Assembly (NCBI GenBank): GCA_029939535.1
Contig: JAOZST010000122.1
Span: forward strand, 1 to 11,334
Origin: NBML01 sp029939535
Lineage (GTDB): Bacteria; Desulfobacterota; Desulfobacteria; Desulfobacterales; Desulfobacteraceae
Direction: 5' to 3'
Length of the DNA stretch: 11,334 nt
Shown: positions 1 through 6,564 of the stretch, one piece after another
Numbering within the stretch: the stretch's first letter is position 1
Layout: every line of letters starts with the position of its first letter
Program-made: the position numbers and the translations under genes
The notes under the pieces: generated by a model
Database searches by the model: none
What the model saw: only the letters and a program-made list of their open reading frames with translations
What the model was told of the DNA's origin: nothing

Positions 1-1301
1 GAATTAGTCCCATAAGCAACGAGGCTCGTTGCACAAGTTGTCATGCAGGATATGGATGGAGAGACGATACTTTTGATTTTACAGATAAAACAAAGATGGA
101 CTGTTTAGTTTGCCATGATACCACCGGCAAATATAAGAAAGCAGGACCGGCAGCAGGCATGCCCGCAAAGGGTGTGGATCTGAAACTGGTTGCAGAAAAC
201 GTAGGTCATTCAAGCCGAGCAACCTGTGGTGCCTGTCATTTTAATGGCGGAGGAGGGGATGCCATCAAGCATGCGGATCTGTCCAGGCAGCTCCTTACAC
301 CCAGCAGAAACTGCGATGTTCACATGGGCGGATATGATTTTACCTGTACCGAGTGCCATGAAACAAGAAACCATAAAATTGATGGCAGAAGTTCATCCGT
401 CCCGGCAGCAGAAGGTGCGGTGACCTGTCAGCAATGCCATTCAGATGAACCCCATTATTGCGGCAGTGTTCTGGATCATCATTTAAATGAGCATGCCAAA
501 ACCCTTGACTGCAATGTCTGCCATTCACCCGTGTTTGCAAAATGCAAACCCACCAAAACATTTTGGAACTGGTCCAAGGCAGGGGATAAGAAACGCAAGC
601 CCAAAAAAGATAAATACGGCAAGCCCGATTATAACAAGAAAAAGGGTGAATTTAAATGGGGAGAGTCTGTTGTCCCGTCCTATGCCTGGGATTCAGGCTA
701 TATGAAACGGGTGCTAATAGGAGACAAGGTTGATCTTAATGCAGATGTTATTAATTTGACCGAGCCTGTAGGTTCCATCAAGGATCCTAGTTCTAAAATT
801 GTTCCATTTAAAATAATGAAGGCCATCCAGGCCGTTGATGCGGAGAGTGATATGATTCTTGTCCCCCATCTTTTCCCCAGGGATAAAAATGATACCACTG
901 CATACTGGAAAAATTTTGATTGGGAAAAAGCTTTCCAGGATGGTATGAACGCAGTAGGCCTTGAATACAGCGGTTCATACAAGTGGAAAGAAACCTGGAT
1001 GTACTGGCGTCTGGAACATGAGGTAATGCCTGCCAATATGGCCTTGTCCTGTGTCCAATGCCATGAAAGCCTGAAGGGTGATAAGACCTGTAACCGCTGT
1101 CATCAGGACAATCGTGAAGTTGATTTTAAAAAGATTGCCCACAAGGGAACAGATTTTTCCTATATGAAATCCCAGGGGAGAGATGTGGATGATCTGATTA
1201 ATAAAACCGATTATATTAATTTTAAAGCCCTTGGATACAAAGGTGATCCAATCATACATGGCGGTCGGTTCAAGAGACTGCCCATGGGATATGAAAAATA
1301 A
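1..1301 (+). CDS. Octaheme tetrathionate reductase-family multiheme cytochrome c (5'-truncated by window edge)
   Basis: The reading frame is open from position 3, so the gene begins before the window; the ATG at 96 is internal. The 432 visible residues carry eight c-type heme motifs: CTSCH (residues 10-14), CLVCH (34-38), CGACH (75-79), CTECH (115-119), CQQCH (142-146), CNVCH (170-174), CVQCH (350-354) and CNRCH (363-367). The stretches RCTSCHAGYGW, CLVCHDTTG and the ending KALGYKGDP match, from memory, the Shewanella octaheme tetrathionate reductase (OTR) family. These are periplasmic enzymes that reduce tetrathionate, nitrite or hydroxylamine in vitro. The signal peptide and at least one further heme motif should lie upstream. 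The last motif, CNRCH, sits in a segment of about 50 residues that I do not recall in typical members. Physiological substrate is unknown; family call is firm, exact function is not. Confidence 0.9.
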   Translation, partial: ISPISNEARCTSCHAGYGWRDDTFDFTDKTKMDCLVCHDTTGKYKKAGPAAGMPAKGVDLKLVAENVGHSSRATCGACHFNGGGGDAIKHADLSRQLLTPSRNCDVHMGGYDFTCTECHETRNHKIDGRSSSVPAAEGAVTCQQCHSDEPHYCGSVLDHHLNEHAKTLDCNVCHSPVFAKCKPTKTFWNWSKAGDKKRKPKKDKYGKPDYNKKKGEFKWGESVVPSYAWDSGYMKRVLIGDKVDLNADVINLTEPVGSIKDPSSKIVPFKIMKAIQAVDAESDMILVPHLFPRDKNDTTAYWKNFDWEKAFQDGMNAVGLEYSGSYKWKETWMYWRLEHEVMPANMALSCVQCHESLKGDKTCNRCHQDNREVDFKKIAHKGTDFSYMKSQGRDVDDLINKTDYINFKALGYKGDPIIHGGRFKRLPMGYEK

Positions 1302-1336
1302 ATAAATAATTTATTTATGTAACCTGGTGCTCTTAG

Positions 1337-1372
1337 GCCTGGCGTATGGTTTTCCATGCGCCAGGCTTTTTT
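1337..1372 (+). terminator. Rho-independent terminator after the cytochrome gene
   Basis: Arms at 1337-1349 (GCCTGGCGTATGG) and 1354-1366 (CCATGCGCCAGGC) form a 13-bp stem with one G-U pair and a TTTT loop, followed by six T. It ends the plus-strand cytochrome transcript. The convergent Lon-like gene would transcribe the same hairpin, but on the minus strand no T tract follows, so it looks one-directional. A 17-nt AT-only palindrome (1300-1316) overlaps the cytochrome stop codon just before it. Confidence 0.9.
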
Positions 1373-1403
1373 ATTTTGTATAACCCTTTATTTTGTATAC
1401 CCC
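1371..1403. repeat. 17-bp-period tandem duplication at the Lon-like stop codon
   Basis: TTATTTTGTATAACCC (1371-1386) is repeated with one change as TTATTTTGTATACCCC (1388-1403). The right copy encodes the last residues and stop of the Lon-like gene. The left copy lies just after the stop and supplies part of the T-rich tail of the terminator. It looks like a small local duplication. Confidence 0.7.
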
Positions 1404-3775
1404 AGGGATAATTCATGATATTTTTTCAGCTTTTCCCGGGTTTTCCCAAAAACAGTGTTTTCAGGATAACAACCATCTGAATCTGCTTTTCCTGCCTTGA
1501 TACCGGTTAGTACTTCAATGCCTTCTTCAATGGTGCGGATCTTATAAATATGAAAATGTTCTTCCTTGATGGCTTGAACAACATCTTTTCTCAAAACAAG
1601 ATTTTTCACATTTGAACAAGGGATCATGACCCCCTGGGTTCTGGTGAGGCCTTTTTTGACACAGATATCATAAAATCCTTCTATTTTTTCATTCACTCCG
1701 CCAATGGCCTGGATTTCTCCTTTTTGATTCACAGACCCTGTTACTGCAATTTCCTGACGGATGGGGATACCAGAAAGACTGGACAATACCGCATACAACT
1801 CTGTGGAAGAGGCGCTGTCGCCATCAATGCCATTGTAGCTTTGTTCAAATGTAATACTGATACTGACACTCAGGGAATAATTCTGTGCAAACATTCTGCC
1901 AAGATAGCCCGATACAATCATTATCCCTTTATCATGGGTATTGCCGGAAAGATCAGATTCATGCTCAACATTAATGATTCCGGGCGTTCCCATATAGGAT
2001 TCTGCTGTAATCCTGGTGGGCCTCCCAAACGAGATTTCACCCATATCATAAACCGCAAGGGCATTTACCTGGCCCGTTACCTTCCCTTTTACATCTATTA
2101 AAATCGATTGATCATCAAACTGGTCCAGTATTTTTTCTTCATAAAGATTATAGCGGAACCTGTGGCGGTTATTTGCCAGGATGACATGTTCCTGGGAAAT
2201 TACCGGAGCATTATCTTTTCTGGCCCAATAATCAGACTCTTTAAGTATCCCCAGAATATGGCCAAATCGCAGGGAAAGCTTTCGTTGATCAGCCGCCATC
2301 CTTTTCCCATATTCAATCACAGCACACACACCATCCGGGGTAAAGCTCAGCAGGTCTTTTTCTTGACAGACCCGGGCAATAAATCTTGCATAATTGTATC
2401 CATTCTCCTCTGTCAGTTCTGCTTCATAATCAAAATCCACCCGGACTCTAAAGATCTTATTAAATTTTAAATCTGCGTTCTGTAAAATTTTAAAGGTTTT
2501 GTACCCGCCAATAAGAATTACTTTCACTTTTAATGGTATGGGAGCAGGCTTTAATGAGGGCATACCGTGATCTGCCTGGCCTGGAAGATCTTCAATCCTG
2601 AGCATTGAGTCCTGTAGTGTTCTTTTTAAAGATTCCCAGACAGGAGGATTCATTAAGAGCGGTTCAATGTCAAGGGCTATATATCCGTTATTGGCTTTTA
2701 GCAGTGACCCGGCCTTAACCATGGTAAAATCCGTTGCAAATGCTCCTGAGACCGGTTTTTTTTCAATTTTCCCAAAAAGGTTATGAAAGCTTGGATTTGG
2801 CTCAAATACAACCGGAGCCCCTTTTTCCCGTCTTCGATCCACCAGTACATTGATCTGATATCTTTTCACAAGAGCTGCTGTCATTTCCAGAATTTTCTGG
2901 CCTTCAGCATCCTCCTGCCCCTTTCCACCAAGGAACATGGTAATGTTATCAATAATATCGTCTTTGACATTTTTTAAATAAATTTGAATATCCTTGCAGT
3001 CACGAAAATAATACCGGATCGGATCAATCTGCTCTGAAATCAATTGCTCTGTTTTTGATGTTACCAATAATTTCAACGAAGTCTTCATCTTTTCGCCAAG
3101 TTTATTTATTTCAAGGATGGATTCAGTAAGTTTTTCTTCAACACTGGCTTTTTTCTTATCCATTTTCCCACGTGTCGTTTTATCCAGGGCCTGGTATTCT
3201 TCCTGGGACATGGGCTTTCCATTGCTGACCAAGACAACTTCGTAACCAAGTTTTCCCTTGGTGATTGAAAGCCCTTGAGTTTGGGCCAGCTGTTCAACTT
3301 CGGCTGATAATTTTTTTTGCCGGGTAAAGGTTTCTTCCTGTATAATATTCTGTTCTTCCTGGAAGGATGGGGTTTTAAAAGATGCCGGTATTCCGGCCTT
3401 TATCATTTCAATAAACTGGATCATGCTTTGGCTGAAATAGACTGCTGATCCTGCTGGCATTTCAATCACAACCGGGCAATAGGCATCGTCAAAATTATTT
3501 ACCAGGCAAAGGTCTGTGGAAGTTTTCCGTTTTTTTGCATGCTCTGTAAGGAGCTTTTTAACGATGGTTGATTTGCCGGTTCCTTCCAAACCTGTGACAA
3601 AAATATTATATTCCATACCCTTCATATTCAATCCAAAATCAATGGCTTCAACAGCCCGTTCCTGGCCGATAATGCTGTCCAGGGGTTTTAGCTCAGATGT
3701 ATTCTTAAAGTTAAACAGGCTGGAAGGATACTTTTTGCTCAACTCTTTTATTGAAACCTCAAGTTTGTTTCCCAT
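1388..3775 (-). CDS. Lon-like AAA+ ATP-dependent protease (LonB/AAA_32 type)
   Basis: The 795-residue protein has an N-terminal AAA+ part with a Walker A motif GLEGTGKS at residues 62-69. An insert of about 150-290 is rich in charged and helical sequence, and a second ATPase-associated region includes GYIALDIE near 364-371. The C-terminal Lon protease domain is intact: DGDSAS places the nucleophile at Ser654, and GGVNEK places the dyad lysine at Lys697, matching the Ser-Lys dyad of Lon. It lacks the substrate-binding N domain of classical LonA, so it fits the shorter Lon-like family (AAA_32 plus Lon_C) common in anaerobes. It should be a cytoplasmic, ATP-dependent quality-control protease. 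The start is supported by AGGGGG five bases upstream of the ATG. It is convergent with the cytochrome and appears to be transcribed alone; a possible micro-ORF lies upstream in the same frame. Confidence 0.92.
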   Translation of the reverse strand: MGNKLEVSIKELSKKYPSSLFNFKNTSELKPLDSIIGQERAVEAIDFGLNMKGMEYNIFVTGLEGTGKSTIVKKLLTEHAKKRKTSTDLCLVNNFDDAYCPVVIEMPAGSAVYFSQSMIQFIEMIKAGIPASFKTPSFQEEQNIIQEETFTRQKKLSAEVEQLAQTQGLSITKGKLGYEVVLVSNGKPMSQEEYQALDKTTRGKMDKKKASVEEKLTESILEINKLGEKMKTSLKLLVTSKTEQLISEQIDPIRYYFRDCKDIQIYLKNVKDDIIDNITMFLGGKGQEDAEGQKILEMTAALVKRYQINVLVDRRREKGAPVVFEPNPSFHNLFGKIEKKPVSGAFATDFTMVKAGSLLKANNGYIALDIEPLLMNPPVWESLKRTLQDSMLRIEDLPGQADHGMPSLKPAPIPLKVKVILIGGYKTFKILQNADLKFNKIFRVRVDFDYEAELTEENGYNYARFIARVCQEKDLLSFTPDGVCAVIEYGKRMAADQRKLSLRFGHILGILKESDYWARKDNAPVISQEHVILANNRHRFRYNLYEEKILDQFDDQSILIDVKGKVTGQVNALAVYDMGEISFGRPTRITAESYMGTPGIINVEHESDLSGNTHDKGIMIVSGYLGRMFAQNYSLSVSISITFEQSYNGIDGDSASSTELYAVLSSLSGIPIRQEIAVTGSVNQKGEIQAIGGVNEKIEGFYDICVKKGLTRTQGVMIPCSNVKNLVLRKDVVQAIKEEHFHIYKIRTIEEGIEVLTGIKAGKADSDGCYPENTVFGKTREKLKKYHELSLGYTK

Positions 3776-3829
3776 TTTTTCCCCCTTTGCTCTATCTCAG
3801 CTCAATTCAATTGACCATCAGCAGACCGG

Positions 3830-3979
3830 TCACCAGCATATGTTCTTGATATCTACCAGCCATACTGCCTCAAAGCAAGGGCATATTACAAATGTGTTGC
3901 TTATGTTTTCAGCTCTAATATCCTGTAGTTGTTCTATGGTATTTTTTTTGATCATTCGACCATTATATGCCCTTGACAT
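3830..3979 (-). other. Possible small Cys-rich ORF upstream of and in frame with the Lon-like gene
   Basis: An ATG at 3979 (or 3955) opens a 49- (or 41-) codon frame ending at a TGA at 3832-3830. Its C-terminal half reads TFVICPCFEAVWLVDIKN followed by ICW. Beyond the TGA the same frame gives PVC, a second TGA, then WSIELS and a third TGA, and it runs on without TAA or TAG into the ATG of the Lon-like gene. Replacing the first two TGA codons by Cys and Gly would make a C-P-V-C-G zinc knuckle, so this may be a decayed zinc-ribbon gene. The ribosome-binding site is poor: AAGGA sits 14 bases from the first ATG. I do not recognise a family, and chance remains a real possibility. Confidence 0.25.
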
Positions 3980-4006
3980 ATTTAAACGGCCAGTCCTTTT
4001 TTAACC

Positions 4007-4022
4007 TGGCACGATAAATGCT
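4007..4022 (+). promoter_or_regulatory. Sigma-54 (-24/-12) promoter of the NifX-like/MFS operon
   Basis: TGGCACGATAAATGCT matches the consensus TGGCACG-N4-TTGCW. The invariant GG (4008-4009) and GC (4020-4021) have the exact required spacing, and only one base of the -12 element differs (ATGC for TTGC). Transcription would start near 4033, just ahead of an AGGG ribosome-binding site at 4035-4038. Such promoters need an AAA+ activator; one is encoded at 9392-10801. Confidence 0.75.
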
Positions 4023-4045
4023 GCGTTTACCATCAGGGTGAATGA

Positions 4046-4159
4046 ATGGTCATTAATCCTTTTGAGGAGTTGTTAAAAAATATTTGTATAAATTCATTCC
4101 GGCAGCATGGAGACATGGAGTTTGTGTCCCTGAATAATAGCATGCTTGTGATGAGATGA
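4046..4159 (+). CDS. Small hypothetical protein, first ORF of the sigma-54 operon (37 aa)
   Basis: The ORF begins with MVINPFEELLKNICINSF and ends with NNSMLVMR. AGGGTG lies five bases before the ATG, and the predicted sigma-54 start site falls about 13 bases upstream, giving a short normal leader. The stop is 15 bases before the next ATG, with that gene's GGAG in between, as in an operon. The composition reads like an amphipathic helix followed by a mixed segment, with a single Cys. I do not recognise it; it could be a genuine micro-protein, a translated leader or the remnant of a longer gene. Nothing else explains the 140 bases between promoter and NifX-like gene. Confidence 0.4.
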   Translation: MVINPFEELLKNICINSFRQHGDMEFVSLNNSMLVMR

Positions 4160-4174
4160 TTGGAGTAAACACCT

Positions 4175-4615
4175 ATGAACATAAAATTTGCATTTGCAGT
4201 TACCAATGATGGTTTTTTCCCGAAAACCCATTTCGGAGATGCTGAAAAATATCTTATTTACCAGCTGGCAAAAAACAAAATCAATTTTGAACAGGAAATT
4301 TCAAATAGTTTTATAGACCTGGATGAAGGCATACAACACGGCTCCAAGAAGAAGGGACAGGCCATTATTGCCCTGCTGAAAGAAAATGATATTGACGTCC
4401 TGGTTTCACGGCAATTTGGTAAAAACATCAAACTTATTAACAAACATTTTCTTCCTGTTATAGTATTTGACGAAACCCCTGATTCTATGATTAAAATCCT
4501 ATTAAATCATATCCAATTGATCCAGGATGAATTAATTAAGGATATGGCTGAATATCCTCTCTTTGCCATCAAGCACGGGATAATGAAATCTGCCATTAAA
4601 AAACTTGATAAATGA
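4175..4615 (+). CDS. NifX/NifB-like Mo-Fe cluster-binding family protein
   Basis: The 146-residue protein belongs to the dinitrogenase iron-molybdenum cofactor family (Nitro_FeMo-Co). The family layout is visible: an initial strand (KFAFAVTNDG), the conserved HFGDAEKYLIY with His19, a middle segment ending VLVSRQFGKNIK (about 76-87), and a closing strand with LPVIVFDETPD. About 35 C-terminal residues extend beyond the core as a helical tail. No nitrogenase genes are nearby, so a role in FeMo-cofactor assembly is unlikely. Members in sulfate reducers, such as the orange protein ORP of Desulfovibrio, bind Mo-Cu clusters under sigma-54 control. GGAG nine bases upstream supports the start. The stop codon overlaps the transporter's ATG (ATGA), indicating translational coupling. 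The metal or cluster bound here cannot be told from sequence. Confidence 0.85.
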   Translation: MNIKFAFAVTNDGFFPKTHFGDAEKYLIYQLAKNKINFEQEISNSFIDLDEGIQHGSKKKGQAIIALLKENDIDVLVSRQFGKNIKLINKHFLPVIVFDETPDSMIKILLNHIQLIQDELIKDMAEYPLFAIKHGIMKSAIKKLDK

Positions 4616-5832
4616 CTTTAACTTCAAAGATATCAAACAGGAATTTTGTTTCCTTTTTATGGCATGCCAGTTTTTTAGCATTTGCACAGGTCTTTATGGA
4701 TGTAGACACCATAATCCCCGCAATGTTGATTGAATCCGGAGGTGGGGCCATCCATATTGGAATTATGACGGCAATTTTACTTGGGGGGTCCAGCGTTACC
4801 CAATTGTTTTTTGCTCCATATATCAGCAATAAACCCTACAAAAAAAAATATCTTTTACTGGGAATTAATTCAAGAATTTTTTCTTTGCTGGGGTTGGGTT
4901 TAATATTGTTTTATTTGCAAGCCCAGCAATCTGTTCATCTTATCTGGGTCATATTTGTCCTAATCACCATTTTTGCACTTGGGGGTGCATTTGCCAACAT
5001 CGGCTATACCGATATCCTTGGAAAATCTATTTTAGAGGAAAAACGTAAAAGTTTTCTGTCTTTAAAGCAAATTATAGCTGGCATTGTGGTCCTGTGCTCA
5101 GTCGTTCTGGCCAGAAAGGTTTTAAGCAATGCAAGTTTTCCTTTGAATTATGCCTATACCTTTACTATAGGGTCATTCGGGCTTTTAATCGCTTCACTGG
5201 GGTTTTGGAATCTAAAGGAAATTCAACCATCAAAATTGAAAATAAAGGGTTTTAAAAATTTTATCCAGGTATTGAAATCTGAACTTAAAATTAATCCTAA
5301 ACTCTCCTATTTTCTCGGGTTTGTTAATACACAAGGTATAGCAATTTCTTTTCTTCCATTTTTAACCCTTTACGCCAAAGAAACATTTCATACACAAAGC
5401 AATGATACCGCTATGTTTTTATTGTTTAAAATATTGGGTATAGTATTGGTGAGTTTTTTGATTTTATTATGGGCGGAAAAAATAAGATACAAATGGCTGC
5501 TTTACGGCAATGTGCTGTTATCCCTAACCATGGTCCTTGGCACACTTTTTATCAGTGAAGGTATTCATATAAAATATATTTTTATTTTAGGCGGCATTGT
5601 CTATTCGATTTTTTCCATAACCATGAATGGCGTTTTGCTGGAAGTATCAGGAAAGGAAAATCGGGCTATCTATACCGGGTTTGCAGGAGCAGGAAATATT
5701 ATTCCTGCCATATTTCCCCTTGCAGCTGGATACCTGATTAAAACTTTCGGGTTTCAAAATTTCTTACTGCTTTATATTTTAATCATTGTATTTTCTGTCT
5801 TTTTTATATTTAAACTAAAGTGCACAAAATAA
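4612..5832 (+). CDS. Major facilitator superfamily (MFS) transporter
   Basis: The 406-residue protein is strongly hydrophobic, with roughly twelve predicted membrane segments in two halves separated by a charged cytoplasmic loop near residues 205-225 (KEIQPSKLKIKGFKNF). It lacks a signal peptide and resembles generic MFS porters. The substrate is not evident from sequence. The ATG overlaps the TGA of the NifX-like gene by four bases, so the two proteins are almost certainly made together and probably serve one process, perhaps movement of a metal, oxyanion or cluster precursor; that is inference. No convincing terminator follows before the flavodoxin promoter at 5915. Confidence 0.85.
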   Translation: MTLTSKISNRNFVSFLWHASFLAFAQVFMDVDTIIPAMLIESGGGAIHIGIMTAILLGGSSVTQLFFAPYISNKPYKKKYLLLGINSRIFSLLGLGLILFYLQAQQSVHLIWVIFVLITIFALGGAFANIGYTDILGKSILEEKRKSFLSLKQIIAGIVVLCSVVLARKVLSNASFPLNYAYTFTIGSFGLLIASLGFWNLKEIQPSKLKIKGFKNFIQVLKSELKINPKLSYFLGFVNTQGIAISFLPFLTLYAKETFHTQSNDTAMFLLFKILGIVLVSFLILLWAEKIRYKWLLYGNVLLSLTMVLGTLFISEGIHIKYIFILGGIVYSIFSITMNGVLLEVSGKENRAIYTGFAGAGNIIPAIFPLAAGYLIKTFGFQNFLLLYILIIVFSVFFIFKLKCTK

Positions 5833-5914
5833 GAATCGTTGATGAAAGTTGAGCTAAGCTATTCAAGAGAGAATATTTAATTCTGAATATAAGGGTGTGG
5901 AATGTGATGTATGA

Positions 5915-5930
5915 TGGTATGGGTTTTGCT
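5915..5930 (+). promoter_or_regulatory. Sigma-54 (-24/-12) promoter of the flavodoxin gene
   Basis: TGGTATGGGTTTTGCT fits TGGYAYG-N4-TTGCW at every conserved position, with GG at 5916-5917 and GC at 5928-5929. Transcription would begin near 5941, giving a leader of about 50 bases before the ATG at 5993. It lies in the 160-base gap after the transporter gene and implies the flavodoxin can be induced on its own. Confidence 0.75.
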
Positions 5931-5992
5931 TAATTCAAACCTAGGGACACAGGAATATTTTTTGATAAACAACTTATAATAAAGGGAAAAAA

Positions 5993-6469
5993 ATGAAGTC
6001 ATTAATTGTTTATTCCAGTCAGACAGAAAACACGAAAAAGCTTGCAGAGATCATTTACGAAAATCTGGAGGGTGAAACAGATATTTTTTCTGTTGAAGAG
6101 GCACCTTCACCCGCAGGATATGATTTAATAGCAGTGGGTTTCTGGCTGATGGCTGGAAAACCAGATCCCAAAGCCAGTAAATATCTTGAAAAATTAGGAA
6201 AAAAAGACCGGGTGGTTTTATTTGCAACCCATGGTGCATCAACAGAATCAGACCATGTTAAAAATGCAATTTATCATGCCATTGGTCTTACAAATGATGC
6301 AGATATCGCCAGTGTTTTTACCTGCCAGGGCGAAGTAAATCCCAAGGTATTGGAAAAAGTAAGACAAAAACCTGTGCCTCCTGTGTGGATCGGAGATGCA
6401 GATCATGCTGTGGGCCATCCAGATGAAGGGGATCTAAATAACCTTAAAGAGCTGATTAAAAAACTATAA
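5993..6469 (+). CDS. Flavodoxin-family protein
   Basis: The 158-residue protein has the flavodoxin fold's opening strand and FMN phosphate loop, SLIVYSSQTENTKKLA, with Ser8, Ser9, Thr11 and Thr14 placed to hold the FMN phosphate. Later segments GFWLMAGKPDPKASKYL and VVLFATHGASTES fit the flavin-side loops, and FTCQGEV carries the family's single conserved Cys. It resembles the Flavodoxin_3 group found in anaerobes rather than classical FldA. It should be a soluble FMN electron carrier or part of a small reductase. AAAGGG six bases upstream sets the start. It has its own sigma-54 promoter and is convergent with the RACo-like gene. The redox partner is unknown; the thioredoxin and ferredoxin-ATPase nearby are candidates by context only. 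Confidence 0.85.
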   Translation: MKSLIVYSSQTENTKKLAEIIYENLEGETDIFSVEEAPSPAGYDLIAVGFWLMAGKPDPKASKYLEKLGKKDRVVLFATHGASTESDHVKNAIYHAIGLTNDADIASVFTCQGEVNPKVLEKVRQKPVPPVWIGDADHAVGHPDEGDLNNLKELIKKL

Positions 6470-6494
6470 AGCAGGGTGAGCTGAGCTATAAGTC

Positions 6495-6530
6495 AGTGCG
6501 CCCCAGTAAGTGCGCCCCAGTAAAGGTGCG
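6495..6530. repeat. Two and a half 14-bp tandem repeats between convergent genes
   Basis: AGTGCGCCCCAGTA occurs at 6495-6508 and again at 6509-6522, followed by a partial third copy (AAGGTGCG). The last unit can pair with the previous one as GCGCCCC/GGTGCGC (one mismatch, six-base loop), but no continuous T tract follows. It may act as a weak transcription stop between the flavodoxin and RACo-like genes, or simply be a slippage product. Confidence 0.7.
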
Positions 6531-6564
6531 CTGAATCAATTATTTTGAAAGGTACCAGTTTCTT

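Noticed and set aside
1724..2470. Two plus-strand frames of 120-125 codons
   Set aside because: Both lie antisense to the conserved core of the Lon-like gene, whose motifs are intact, so they are shadows.
3800..3832. A bacterial SECIS element after the TGA at 3832
   Set aside because: TGACC/GGTCA can form only a five-bp stem beginning at the TGA itself; the bulged-U apical hairpin at the usual distance is not seen.
3516..4004. A 162-codon plus-strand frame
   Set aside because: Its first half lies antisense to the Lon-like gene, it has no ribosome-binding site or recognisable domain, and the rest overlaps the proposed promoter and leader region.
5975..5980. TATAAT as a -10 box for the flavodoxin gene
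   Set aside because: There is no -35 element at the right distance, and the start site would fall after the ribosome-binding site.
6470..6564. A bidirectional rho-independent terminator between the flavodoxin and RACo-like genes
   Set aside because: The best hairpin has a mismatch and no T tract on either strand.
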